From: CAZKDV01 sp964551645
Lineage (GTDB): Bacteria; Bacteroidota; Bacteroidia; Bacteroidales; DTU049
NCBI GenBank assembly: GCA_964551645.1
Contig: CAZKDV010000019.1
Span: forward strand, 1 to 30,757
Direction: 5' to 3'
Length of the DNA stretch: 30,757 nt
Numbering within the stretch: position 1 is the first letter of the stretch; each line of letters starts with the position of its first letter. The position numbers and the translations under genes were made by a program. The notes under the pieces are model-generated. The model did not search any database. It was not told where the DNA came from and was given only the letters and a program-made list of their open reading frames with translations. Below are positions 1 through 7,656 of this stretch, in pieces.

Positions 1-1
1 T

Positions 2-1069
2 TCTATTGAACACGGAGCAATTGAATGTTTGTTTACAGTTGATGAAGAAACAGGTTTGTCTGGAGCATTTGGAATAGAACCGGGTTTTCTGAAAGGAAAT
101 ATTTTATTAAATTTAGACTCGGAAGACGATGCTGAGTTTTTTATTGGTTGTGCTGGCGGTCGTGATACAGTTGGTTCAATTGATGTAGTGTACGATAAAC
201 TGATAGAACCATATATGTTTTATGAAATAAGTGTATCCGGCTTGAAAGGAGGACATTCGGGAGATGATATTCATAAAAAATACGGAAACGCAAATCATAT
301 TTTAGCAAGGTTTTTATTTATGTATCAAGATGAACTTTTAATTAAGTTATCTCATATTGATGGTGGTAATTTAAGAAATGCTATTCCACGCGAGGCAATT
401 GCTAATATTGCTATTCCAAAAGAGAGTGTATCAGCATTGAAGGAAATAGTATCTAAATATGAAATTCTTTTGAAAAAGGAGTTGTTTGTGTCCGATCCTG
501 ATGTGCAAATTAAATTTAAAGAAATTGAGATTTCGGATAGAATAATCAATAAAGAAGTACAAAATAAAATAATTAATACACTTTATGCTATGCCGCATGG
601 TGTTAAAGCATGGTCGCAGGATATTGATAATTTTGTAGAAACTTCTACAAATTTAGCTTCTGTGAAAATTAAAGATAATAAGGTGTATATTACAACTAGT
701 CAAAGAAGTTCAGTGAAAACTGCTTTAGATAATATATGCAATAAAGTTGCATCAGTGTTTAAACTTGGAAATTGGAATTATGAGCATACTGAAGGCTATC
801 CTGGATGGACTCCCAATCCTAATAGTAGAATCCTTAAAATTGCAAAAAAATCATGGATTAAACTATTTGACGAAGCTCCTATACAAAGAGCTATACATGC
901 AGGTTTAGAATGTGGCTTGTTTAGTGAAAAATATCCTGAAATGGATATGATTTCTTATGGTCCAACAATGAGAGGCGTTCATAGCCCTGATGAAAAACTG
1001 CATATTCCTGCTGTACAAAAGTTTTGGGATGTTACTTTAGAAATATTGAAAAATGTAAAAGACTATTAA
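2..1069 (+). CDS. pepD: Aminoacyl-histidine dipeptidase (PepD), 5' truncated by window edge
   Basis: Cytosolic M20-family metallodipeptidase that hydrolyses Xaa-His and other dipeptides. The frame is open from base 2, so the gene begins upstream; about 355 residues are visible of the usual roughly 485. The first visible residues, SIEHGAIECLFTVDEETG, match the PepD active-site segment with the catalytic and metal-binding Glu pair. NLDSEDDAEFF supplies the next metal-binding Asp, and GVHSPDEKLHI near the C-terminus holds the last metal-ligand His. The HxD and GxDNG metal motifs of the family must lie upstream. An in-frame TTG at 29 is not a real start because family homology runs through it. 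The gene ends before a possible terminator. Family assignment is firm. Confidence 0.93.
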   Translation, partial: SIEHGAIECLFTVDEETGLSGAFGIEPGFLKGNILLNLDSEDDAEFFIGCAGGRDTVGSIDVVYDKLIEPYMFYEISVSGLKGGHSGDDIHKKYGNANHILARFLFMYQDELLIKLSHIDGGNLRNAIPREAIANIAIPKESVSALKEIVSKYEILLKKELFVSDPDVQIKFKEIEISDRIINKEVQNKIINTLYAMPHGVKAWSQDIDNFVETSTNLASVKIKDNKVYITTSQRSSVKTALDNICNKVASVFKLGNWNYEHTEGYPGWTPNPNSRILKIAKKSWIKLFDEAPIQRAIHAGLECGLFSEKYPEMDMISYGPTMRGVHSPDEKLHIPAVQKFWDVTLEILKNVKDY

Positions 1070-1094
1070 TTGTTGAGTTGTTAACAATTTTTTT
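1068..1094 (+). terminator. Possible intrinsic terminator after pepD
   Basis: AATTGTT at 1068-1074 can pair with AACAATT at 1083-1089 around an 8-base loop, and a run of seven T follows at 1088-1094. The stem is only 7 bp and A/T-rich, so its strength is uncertain. It begins inside the pepD stop codon and lies before the next promoter. Confidence 0.4.
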
Positions 1095-1112
1095 ATAGTG
1101 TATTGTTTTTTA

Positions 1113-1120
1113 TAATTTTG
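1113..1120 (+). promoter_or_regulatory. Bacteroidota -7 promoter element for THX gene
   Basis: TAATTTTG fits the TAnnTTTG -7 consensus of Bacteroidota housekeeping promoters and lies 21 bases before the THX start codon. No convincing -33 TTTG was seen. Confidence 0.5.
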
Positions 1121-1141
1121 TAATTATTAAATAGAATTATT

Positions 1142-1459
1142 ATGGGAAAAGGAGACAAAAAAACAAAAAGAGGTAAAATAATAATTGGCGCTTATGGCAA
1201 AAGAAGACCAAAAAAAGTGTCTAAGTCGTTTGTAGCTGAAGCAAAGACAGAAAGTAAAGCAATGAAAAATGCGAAGAAAAAAGAAGTACGCATTATTGAA
1301 GAAAAAGAAGTTGCTAATGTAGAAGTAAAAGAAACTTCTAAAACTAAATCTACAGAGGAAAAAAAGACAGTTAAAAAAACTATTACTAAGAAAACAGACA
1401 CCACAGAAAAGAAAACTACTGCAAAAACAACTAAGAAAAAAGAAGATAAAGTAGAATAA
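1142..1459 (+). CDS. Small ribosomal subunit protein THX with long Lys/Thr-rich tail
   Basis: The N-terminus MGKGDKKTKRGKIIIGAYGK, followed by RRPKK, is the signature of the THX family, a short basic peptide that sits in the head of the 30S subunit. In Thermus the mature protein is only about 26 residues. Here it is followed by about 75 more residues, rich in Lys, Glu and Thr, with low-complexity runs such as KKTVKKTITKKTD and TTEKKTTAKTTKKKEDK and no hydrophobic core. Such tails occur in other Bacteroidota homologues; their role is not known to me. It is a single gene with its own promoter, ending 14 bases from the convergent miaA. The THX call is strong for the first 27 residues; the tail is probably disordered. 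Confidence 0.85.
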   Translation: MGKGDKKTKRGKIIIGAYGKRRPKKVSKSFVAEAKTESKAMKNAKKKEVRIIEEKEVANVEVKETSKTKSTEEKKTVKKTITKKTDTTEKKTTAKTTKKKEDKVE

Positions 1460-1473
1460 CTAATTTCTTTTGT

Positions 1474-2403
1474 TTATTGTTTTCTTAGGTGTTGTAAGTT
1501 ATCAATTATAAGTTGAATTTTTTGACTATCATCTAAAAGTCCGTCAATCCATGTTATTGGAATACCGATTTTTTCCATTCGTCTGAACCATGTCATTTGG
1601 CGTTTAGAGAATTGATGAATAGCTGTTTCAAGTTGGGAGTATAGTTCATCATAATTGATTTTTCCTATAAGATATAAGCTTACAAATCGATACTCCAAGC
1701 CTAATGCGATAAGTCGCTCAATTGCTACGCCATTTTTAATTAGTGCTTTCACTTCATCAATCATGCCTTGTTCAAGCCTCTCATTGAGTCGTTTGCTTAT
1801 TCTTTCTCTAACAATTTCGCGAGGCAGTAAAATTCCAACTACTAAGGAATTATTGATTTTGATTGTTTCTGAATTTTGTGTGGTTTCTTGACTAAATGTT
1901 GCTATCTCAATTGCTCTTATCAATCGTACACGATTTTTCATGTCAGATACTAAGTGTACTTTTTTCATTGATGAAAGTTTTGCAACAAGTTCATCAAGAC
2001 TTAATTTATCTAATTCTTCTCGTAGTTTTTGATTTTGTGGAACTTTGAAAAATTGATAGTCTTTCAATACAGAATCTAAGTACAAGCCTGTTCCTCCGCA
2101 AAGAATGATTTCTTTTTTACGATTTGTAATTTCTGTAGCAGCATTTATAAAATCTTGCTTAAAACGAAATACATTATATTCTTCTGAAGGTTCAGCAATA
2201 TCTATTAAGTGGTATGGAATTGTTTTGTCGTTTACGATATAATCTTGTAAATCTTTTCCTGTTCCTATATCCAAACCTTTATAGATTTGTCGTGAGTCGG
2301 CGCTTATTATTTCAGCATCTATTTGATGTGCCAATAATGTTGCAAGTTTTGTTTTACCACTTGCAGTAGGTCCAAGTATAGTTATGAGCCGAGATATTTC
2401 CAT
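1474..2403 (-). CDS. miaA: tRNA dimethylallyltransferase
   Basis: Transfers a dimethylallyl group to N6 of adenosine 37 in tRNAs that read UNN codons (the i6A modification). The 309-residue length is normal. The P-loop GPTASGKT is at residues 11-18, followed by the DSRQIYKGLDIGTGKD substrate segment, LCGGTGLYLD near residue 105, and the C-terminal FSKRQMTWFRRM segment that contacts tRNA. The start codon lies inside the end of the upstream glycosyltransferase gene (22-base overlap), so it is the last gene of a permease-glycosyltransferase-miaA run. That linkage looks positional rather than functional. Confidence 0.96.
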   Translation of the reverse strand: MEISRLITILGPTASGKTKLATLLAHQIDAEIISADSRQIYKGLDIGTGKDLQDYIVNDKTIPYHLIDIAEPSEEYNVFRFKQDFINAATEITNRKKEIILCGGTGLYLDSVLKDYQFFKVPQNQKLREELDKLSLDELVAKLSSMKKVHLVSDMKNRVRLIRAIEIATFSQETTQNSETIKINNSLVVGILLPREIVRERISKRLNERLEQGMIDEVKALIKNGVAIERLIALGLEYRFVSLYLIGKINYDELYSQLETAIHQFSKRQMTWFRRMEKIGIPITWIDGLLDDSQKIQLIIDNLQHLRKQ

Positions 2404-3668
2404 CTTGAAATGTGTTTTTTTGATTGCATTTTTTGATTGATTTTGTCATCTTCTATGCGATAATTATTTTCAATTTCAACAAATATATTTCTAAGAGTAT
2501 TATTTGTAGATACACTTGACTGTTTAAAAGAGAAATCATTTTTTATAAAGAATTTATAGCAAGAAGTTAGATGGTGTTGCTTAAGATAGTTTATAATGGT
2601 TTTTTCTTCATTAATGTTTGGGCTTTTATTATCTTTATATCTGAGATATTGCAATGTTTTTAATCCATCAAATTTACTATTAAAAGCATGTTTAAAATGT
2701 ATTAAATCCTTATTGTTTTTTCGTAAATTTTGCCAAAAATCATGAGCAGTTGTATTAAAGGTCTCAATGATATATTCATCTATAGGTGTCGGAATGTTAT
2801 GATAAAATAATTCGTCAAGTTTTTGGAAAACAATTTGTAAATCATTAAACGATTCGTAGTGATAAAATGGGTATGTTGACCAATCACCTGCTTGTCCTTT
2901 AATTAGGGCTGGTCCTGTTCCAAAAATTACTCTGTCAGAGTATCTTGTTGCTGGATGTACGCTATCTTGTATCCAATGTAAAATGCGTCCATTTTTTCTT
3001 AACTTTTGGAGTAAATAAAAATCTTCTCCACTAATTTTTGCACTTATTCCACGCATTTTTAAATATGAAGATATGGGAAAAGCTATTGCCGAGCCTAAGG
3101 CAGTAAAACAGTATGGAGATTCAATACGCCATAAATTTAATGCATAATAACGCATATAAATCTCATATCTCAATATTTGCCTGTCAAGTTCTTCATTCTT
3201 AGAAAGCTGATGGTAATACGGAGTAGATAAAGCTATGCCCAATGGATTTTTATGAAAAATATCAACTACTGATTGGAAATATGTAGTAGAAAAAACAGTA
3301 TCAGCGTCCATGCTAATAATTATATCCTTAGTATCTGCTTTTTGAACAATACTATCAAATAATAATTTTCTAGCCCAACCAACACCCTGATGCTTTTCTG
3401 TCCAGCCATTTCCTTTTGAACTTTTATCAATAATTTCAATTTTAATTTCAGTTTGTTTGTTTTTTAGTAGATTTATTGTATTTGCGTTGTTTGCAACTAT
3501 ATGAGTATGCGTTTTGTCATAATGATATATATCAGGTTGATTAACGCACACTACAGTTGTATGCTTTGTATATGTTTGTTCTTGAATACACTTAATTGTG
3601 TTTTCAATATACTCAAATTCATTGAGGCTTGGAATGGCTATCCATATTTTTGGAGCATTATTCATCAT
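2382..3668 (-). CDS. Glycosyltransferase family 2 protein
   Basis: A 428-residue protein opening with IWIAIPSLNE, the nucleotide-sugar binding strand of GT-A folds. MDADT at residues 120-124 is the DxD metal motif, and GEDFYLLQKLRK from residue 214 carries the acidic catalytic/acceptor motif of GT2 enzymes. KGNGWTEKHQGVGWARKLLF at 85-104 resembles the segment that binds donor phosphate in processive GT2 members. No membrane segments are evident, so it is probably cytosolic or peripheral. The C-terminal 150 residues are not recognised. The ATG overlaps the permease stop codon by 4 bases, which implies translational coupling. Donor and acceptor cannot be predicted. Confidence 0.85.
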   Translation of the reverse strand: MMNNAPKIWIAIPSLNEFEYIENTIKCIQEQTYTKHTTVVCVNQPDIYHYDKTHTHIVANNANTINLLKNKQTEIKIEIIDKSSKGNGWTEKHQGVGWARKLLFDSIVQKADTKDIIISMDADTVFSTTYFQSVVDIFHKNPLGIALSTPYYHQLSKNEELDRQILRYEIYMRYYALNLWRIESPYCFTALGSAIAFPISSYLKMRGISAKISGEDFYLLQKLRKNGRILHWIQDSVHPATRYSDRVIFGTGPALIKGQAGDWSTYPFYHYESFNDLQIVFQKLDELFYHNIPTPIDEYIIETFNTTAHDFWQNLRKNNKDLIHFKHAFNSKFDGLKTLQYLRYKDNKSPNINEEKTIINYLKQHHLTSCYKFFIKNDFSFKQSSVSTNNTLRNIFVEIENNYRIEDDKINQKMQSKKHISRWKYLGS

Positions 3669-4894
3669 TTAATTCGTAATGCCGAAGCGGGTGAAATTCT
3701 TGAAATAATCATTGATGGAATCAACATGACCAATACTCCAATAATAAGCATAAGTATATTTAATAATAGAAGTAGGGGTATGTCAAAGTAAATAGGTATA
3801 GAGGATACATAATAAACATCTTGGTCAAGACTAATTAATTTCAAATATTTTTGTAACAAGCCTATTCCAATTCCAATTATGTTTCCGATGAGCATACCTT
3901 TTAAAACTATCCTTGCCGAAACATACACAAATATTTTCCTTAAATCTACATTATTTATACCTAATGATTTTAAGATAGCAATTGAAGTGGTTTTTTCTAA
4001 TATTCGTATTAGCAAAATGGTAATTATATTGATAACCGCCACTATTAACATGATACTAATAATGACAATCACATTCATATCAAGTAGTGCCAGCCAATTG
4101 AAAATATCAGGATATATGTCAAAAATGTTTGTAATTTTTATGTCATAATCAGTATTTTGTCGAATTGCTTGTGTTGTTTGTTCAATACTATTGTAGTTTT
4201 TTACAAGAATTTCAATATTTGCAGCTTCGTTTTGTTGCCACATATTTAATTTTTGAATATGTTTTATATCTCCAAAAATATATTTCTGGTCAAATTCGCC
4301 TATACCTGAAGCATAAATTCCAGATATAATAAATCTTCTGCCTCTTGGTTGTTGTTCTCCCTCAACTAAAAAGTACATTCGCAAAGTATCGCCAACTGAG
4401 AACAGAAGTCGCTCAGCAATAATTGATGAGATTATAATTTCTTCAGATGTTATGTCAGTAGCAAAATCTGGAAACTTCCCTGAAATAAGGTTTTTTTCAA
4501 TAAAGTGTCTTGAATAGTCATGTGAAATACCCTTAAAAATGCAACCTTCAATTTGATTTTCAGTTTTTATTATTCCTGCTTTTTCAGCAACTGCTTGAAT
4601 GTTTATGATATTTGGGACTAATTGCTGCAAATTGCTAATATCGCTTCTATTTAATGAAATCGGAATGTTTTCATCAATTGAACTAATTTGTAAGGCTTTG
4701 ATATTAATATGCCCGCCAAAACCTATAACTTTATTGCGAACCTCTATCTGAAATCCTTTAACAATAGCTACAGACATTATCACAACTGCAATACTAAATG
4801 CAATGCTACTGCTTGCAATTCTTATTGTAGGTTTTGAAAAAGCACTTTTATATACAATAAGAAACTTACGACCAATGTGTGTAATTAATTTCAT
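3665..4894 (-). CDS. LolC/E-type ABC transporter permease (FtsX/MacB family)
   Basis: A 409-residue inner-membrane protein with the FtsX/LolC/E layout. One N-terminal membrane segment (about residues 25-46, IRIASSSIAFSIAVVIMSVA) is followed by a periplasmic domain of about 230 residues, then three C-terminal membrane segments near residues 272-298, 315-345 and 370-400. LKSLGINNVDLRKIFVY is the coupling-helix segment that contacts the ATPase. LolC/E proteins extract lipoproteins from the inner membrane. No ATPase (LolD-like) gene adjoins, so the partner must be encoded elsewhere. It is first in a run with the glycosyltransferase and miaA. Confidence 0.85.
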   Translation of the reverse strand: MKLITHIGRKFLIVYKSAFSKPTIRIASSSIAFSIAVVIMSVAIVKGFQIEVRNKVIGFGGHINIKALQISSIDENIPISLNRSDISNLQQLVPNIINIQAVAEKAGIIKTENQIEGCIFKGISHDYSRHFIEKNLISGKFPDFATDITSEEIIISSIIAERLLFSVGDTLRMYFLVEGEQQPRGRRFIISGIYASGIGEFDQKYIFGDIKHIQKLNMWQQNEAANIEILVKNYNSIEQTTQAIRQNTDYDIKITNIFDIYPDIFNWLALLDMNVIVIISIMLIVAVINIITILLIRILEKTTSIAILKSLGINNVDLRKIFVYVSARIVLKGMLIGNIIGIGIGLLQKYLKLISLDQDVYYVSSIPIYFDIPLLLLLNILMLIIGVLVMLIPSMIISRISPASALRIK

Positions 4895-4976
4895 TGATTA
4901 GAAATAGTATTTATTGTAAAATACTTAGACAGTTATACACCCTTGCATATTAATACAATATTCAGTTTTTACAATG

Positions 4977-4984
4977 CAAAAATA
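4977..4984 (-). promoter_or_regulatory. -7 promoter element for permease operon
   Basis: On the minus strand this reads TATTTTTG followed by CA, matching TAnnTTTGCA. It lies about 80 bases before the permease start. A TTG with 16 bases of spacing upstream may serve as the -33 element. Confidence 0.45.
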
Positions 4985-5054
4985 ATGTATTTATCAATAC
5001 CAACTTTAGTAGTTGTTGTAAATTAAAAACAGAAAATAAGAAACAATGGAGATT

Positions 5055-6674
5055 TTATGTTAAGCTATTTATTTTCTCTACATCATATCCATGTTCTTCG
5101 ATGAAGTTTTTAAACATCATATCTGAACCGTTGATGTGTGAAATAAACCATTTTTTTAGAAAAAGAATTATTTCACTAATTAGAGATTTATTGCCATATT
5201 TGAATAGTTGAATGAAATCAGCAATAGTTTTAGCAAAAAATTGATGTTCTTTTACATGTTGTTCAAAATCATCATAATTGAGCTTTAACATTAGATTTTC
5301 TTCTGATTCAAAATGAAAAATTCTAAACGAATCAAGTCTTTCAAGTAATGATTGGATAAGATCAATAGATTCTCTGGTGTTGTATGCGTTGACAAATTCA
5401 TCATAAATTGAAAATAAAATTTTATGTTGATTGTCAATTTCAGATATTCCTAATTCGTATGCTTTATCCCAACTTTTTGGAGCGTTTTTATTTGTATGTA
5501 ATGGCTGCTTGTTCTGATTGTTTTCAACTACTTTAACAACTTCCGGAGTAGGTATCAGATTCTTTATTTCTTCTATTTCTACGGGTGTTGCCGTTTGTTC
5601 ATTGTTTTCCTCGTCCTTGTGTTTGAGTAGTTTTTCAATATTTTCTTTTTCTTTTTCAATCTGTTGTTTTTCTATTTCAATTTGCCTTTTTTGTTCCTCA
5701 ATTTGTTGTTTTTCTAAATCAATTTGTCTTTTCTCTTCTTCAAATTTTTGTGTTTCAGTAGTCTGAGATTCTGATTGGAAATATGATTTTAATAGATTTT
5801 CAACTTCATCGTCAGTTTCTTTTTTATTAGTTTGCTCTGTTTTTGAATCAATATCATCAAAAAATCTTTGCAATATATCTTCAATACTTGAAACTTCGTT
5901 TGTTTGTTTAGAATTAGCTTCTTCATCTTTTGAATCTTCAACACTATTGTCGCAACTTGCTTTCAATTGTTCCAATAGACTTTCAAGGTTTTCGGAGATA
6001 TTATCTAATCTATCTTCATTTTGCACTTGTTCTTTTTTAAACTCCTCAATTCGTGCTTGTCCTTTGTGCATCAAAGTTTCTTTTTCAGTAGAAATAAACG
6101 AATTTGCAAAAAACTGTTGTGGGTCTCTATACCAATTTTGAATTAACAACTCACTATTATTGTTACTTATTAACTCGAAAGTAACAACATTAATTGGCAA
6201 TTTGAATTTATCAGTAAGATATTGAAAAGTTTTATCAAAAGTGATTGATAGAGAGTTAGATACTAAAATAATATATTGATGTTTATTAAAATCACTTTGA
6301 AATTGTCCGAAGTGTTCTTTCACTGCTTTTTCAAAACTTTGCTTATTAGTTTTTTCATATAACTCCTTAACATTATTGTATGTTAATTGCTGAAGAATAG
6401 AGGCGTAATCAATAAGACGATGAATAATATCGGAAGGATTTAATTCAAAATGTGTTTGGATAATTGAAATGTTTGCATTTTTATCAATTGTTAAAAAATC
6501 AATATGTTTTCCTGAAACAACTTCAAAGTCTTGTTTAATAATTAGACTCGGATTATTTATTATGTTTACATTTTGCTTGATAATCTTTTTCGATTCGTTT
6601 TTTGAATTGACAAATCGTGCTTCTTCGATATATGATTTATTAGATAAATCCCAAATTTTTACAATTTTATTCAT
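5055..6674 (-). CDS. Degenerate NucS-like domain / coiled coil / bacteriohemerythrin fusion
   Basis: A 539-residue, apparently soluble protein with three parts. Residues about 40-190 resemble the NucS/DUF91-type PD-(D/E)XK fold: HIDFLTIDKNANISIIQTHF, then SDIIHRLIDYASILQQL. The Asp of the first motif is kept (D59), but the Glu-x-Lys of the second is replaced by QTH, so nuclease activity is unlikely. Residues 200-355 are highly charged, with five regular heptads at 314-348 (EKRQIDL, EKQQIEE and so on) predicting a coiled coil. Residues about 400-535 are a bacteriohemerythrin with the full di-iron ligand set: H417, H454, E458, H473, H477, H513, D518. The last domain should bind O2 reversibly, so an oxygen-responsive or oxygen-storing role is plausible. 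Partners are unknown. It has its own promoter, and none of its neighbours explains its role. Confidence 0.8.
   Translation of the reverse strand: MNKIVKIWDLSNKSYIEEARFVNSKNESKKIIKQNVNIINNPSLIIKQDFEVVSGKHIDFLTIDKNANISIIQTHFELNPSDIIHRLIDYASILQQLTYNNVKELYEKTNKQSFEKAVKEHFGQFQSDFNKHQYIILVSNSLSITFDKTFQYLTDKFKLPINVVTFELISNNNSELLIQNWYRDPQQFFANSFISTEKETLMHKGQARIEEFKKEQVQNEDRLDNISENLESLLEQLKASCDNSVEDSKDEEANSKQTNEVSSIEDILQRFFDDIDSKTEQTNKKETDDEVENLLKSYFQSESQTTETQKFEEEKRQIDLEKQQIEEQKRQIEIEKQQIEKEKENIEKLLKHKDEENNEQTATPVEIEEIKNLIPTPEVVKVVENNQNKQPLHTNKNAPKSWDKAYELGISEIDNQHKILFSIYDEFVNAYNTRESIDLIQSLLERLDSFRIFHFESEENLMLKLNYDDFEQHVKEHQFFAKTIADFIQLFKYGNKSLISEIILFLKKWFISHINGSDMMFKNFIEEHGYDVEKINSLT
5658..5741 (-). 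repeat. Two tandem 42-bp near-identical units encoding coiled-coil heptads
   Basis: Units 5658-5699 and 5700-5741 differ at only a few positions and both encode variants of the double heptad EKxQIxxxKRQIEx. This points to in-frame duplication that lengthened the coiled coil of the hemerythrin fusion protein. Confidence 0.7.
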
Positions 6675-6772
6675 AACTTTAATATTAAAGTGTCATTAAA
6701 ATCTTTTACTTGTACGCAGTTGTTCTTAAAAAGTTACATTACTGTTTTTTTAATTTAAGTATTAAAAGTTTG

Positions 6773-6780
6773 CAAAGTTA
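6773..6780 (-). promoter_or_regulatory. -7 promoter element for the hemerythrin fusion gene
   Basis: The minus strand reads TAACTTTG followed by CAA, an exact TAnnTTTGCA match. It lies about 100 bases before the start codon, in the gap after the rhomboid gene. Confidence 0.5.
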
Positions 6781-6817
6781 CAAATTTTATACAAGATAAT
6801 AATTTAAGTTGTTCGCA

Positions 6818-7507
6818 CTAAGGTTTTTGAGTCCAAGTTGAATTTGAGTGATAGTTTGAGTATGTATTATTAGTGTTTGAAATGCCCAAATTGTCATCAT
6901 CTTCATCATTTTCATCATCATCTTCTTCGTAAATAAGTTTAATACCATAATTTTCAATAAGTTCTGATTTATAGTAATATGCAATTATAATTCCAGCCAT
7001 AAAGCCTGTTAAATGTCCTTCCCAAGATTTTGAAAAATCAATAGGAAAAAGACCCCAAACCATGCTGCCATATAAAAAAACGATTAATAAGGATAAGGCA
7101 ATATGTTTTTTATCTTTCAAAATTATGCCTGCAAAAAATAAGAATGAAGAAAAAGCGTAAACAAGACCGCTAGCTCCAATATGATACGATTCTCTGGCTA
7201 ATATCCAAGTCCACAGCCCATTGAGTAACCATAGTAAAATGAATACTTTGAAAAAATGTTTTCTAAAAAAATAAAAAAGAAATGTAATTAGCACAAAAAG
7301 TGGAATGGAATTATTGATGAGATGTTTAAAATCACCATGAATAAATGGCATAGTGATAATGCCTATAAGTCCTTTTAGTTTTTTTGGATACAGTCCATAT
7401 TGGTAAAGTTCGAAATTGTATATCTGTTCTATCCAAAATACTATCCATATTGTACTTATAAAAATTATTGCTGGAACAAAGGTTTTGAAAATATTTTTGT
7501 TTTGCAT
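6818..7507 (-). CDS. Rhomboid family intramembrane serine protease
   Basis: A 229-residue polytopic membrane protein. GASG at residues 111-114 holds the catalytic Ser (S113), and GHLTGF at 164-169 holds the catalytic His (H165). HGDFKHLINNS at 57-67 is the conserved His/Asn segment of membrane helix 2. About six membrane helices are visible. After the last one comes a strongly acidic stretch (EEDDDENDEDDD, residues 194-205) and a Ser/Asn/Thr-rich tail. I place the start at the ATG at 7507, preceded by AGGAGG. An upstream in-frame TTG at 7528 lies within the predicted -7 element, so it would not be on the transcript. Substrates are unknown. Confidence 0.9.
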   Translation of the reverse strand: MQNKNIFKTFVPAIIFISTIWIVFWIEQIYNFELYQYGLYPKKLKGLIGIITMPFIHGDFKHLINNSIPLFVLITFLFYFFRKHFFKVFILLWLLNGLWTWILARESYHIGASGLVYAFSSFLFFAGIILKDKKHIALSLLIVFLYGSMVWGLFPIDFSKSWEGHLTGFMAGIIIAYYYKSELIENYGIKLIYEEDDDENDEDDDNLGISNTNNTYSNYHSNSTWTQKP

Positions 7508-7525
7508 ATCAAACTTGCCTCCTTG

Positions 7526-7533
7526 CAAAATTA
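7526..7533 (-). promoter_or_regulatory. -7 promoter element for rhomboid gene
   Basis: The minus strand reads TAATTTTG then CAAGGAGG, so the promoter is followed closely by a clear Shine-Dalgarno sequence and then the ATG at 7507. A TTG lies 16 bases upstream. This placement is what argues against the TTG start at 7528. Confidence 0.55.
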
Positions 7534-7620
7534 CATCTAATTATACTAACAATCATTAAAACATACCAGTATTTTCAAATTCTTAGCGAGAAACATCTAA
7601 TCATAAAGCAAATAAATACT

Positions 7621-7628
7621 TAATTTTG
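7621..7628 (+). promoter_or_regulatory. -7 promoter element for S41 protease operon
   Basis: TAATTTTG followed by CAAAG matches TAnnTTTGCA and lies 28 bases before the ATG. It shares the 150-base divergent intergenic region with the rhomboid promoter. Confidence 0.55.
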
Positions 7629-7656
7629 CAAAGTCAATTTTGTAAAGAAGTATGTA

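Noticed and set aside
1192..1404. Minus-strand open frame rich in Phe, Val and Ser.
   Set aside because: It is the antisense of the Lys/Glu-rich THX tail, an expected composition artefact.
5518..5766. Plus-strand open frame rich in Ser, Phe and Cys with a repetitive pattern.
   Set aside because: It mirrors the coiled-coil heptads of the hemerythrin fusion gene on the other strand.
6787..6984. Short minus-strand frame rich in Met and Lys near the end of the rhomboid gene.
   Set aside because: It overlaps the acidic tail of the rhomboid gene in another frame, and its repetitive composition comes from the GAT/GAA-rich codons there.
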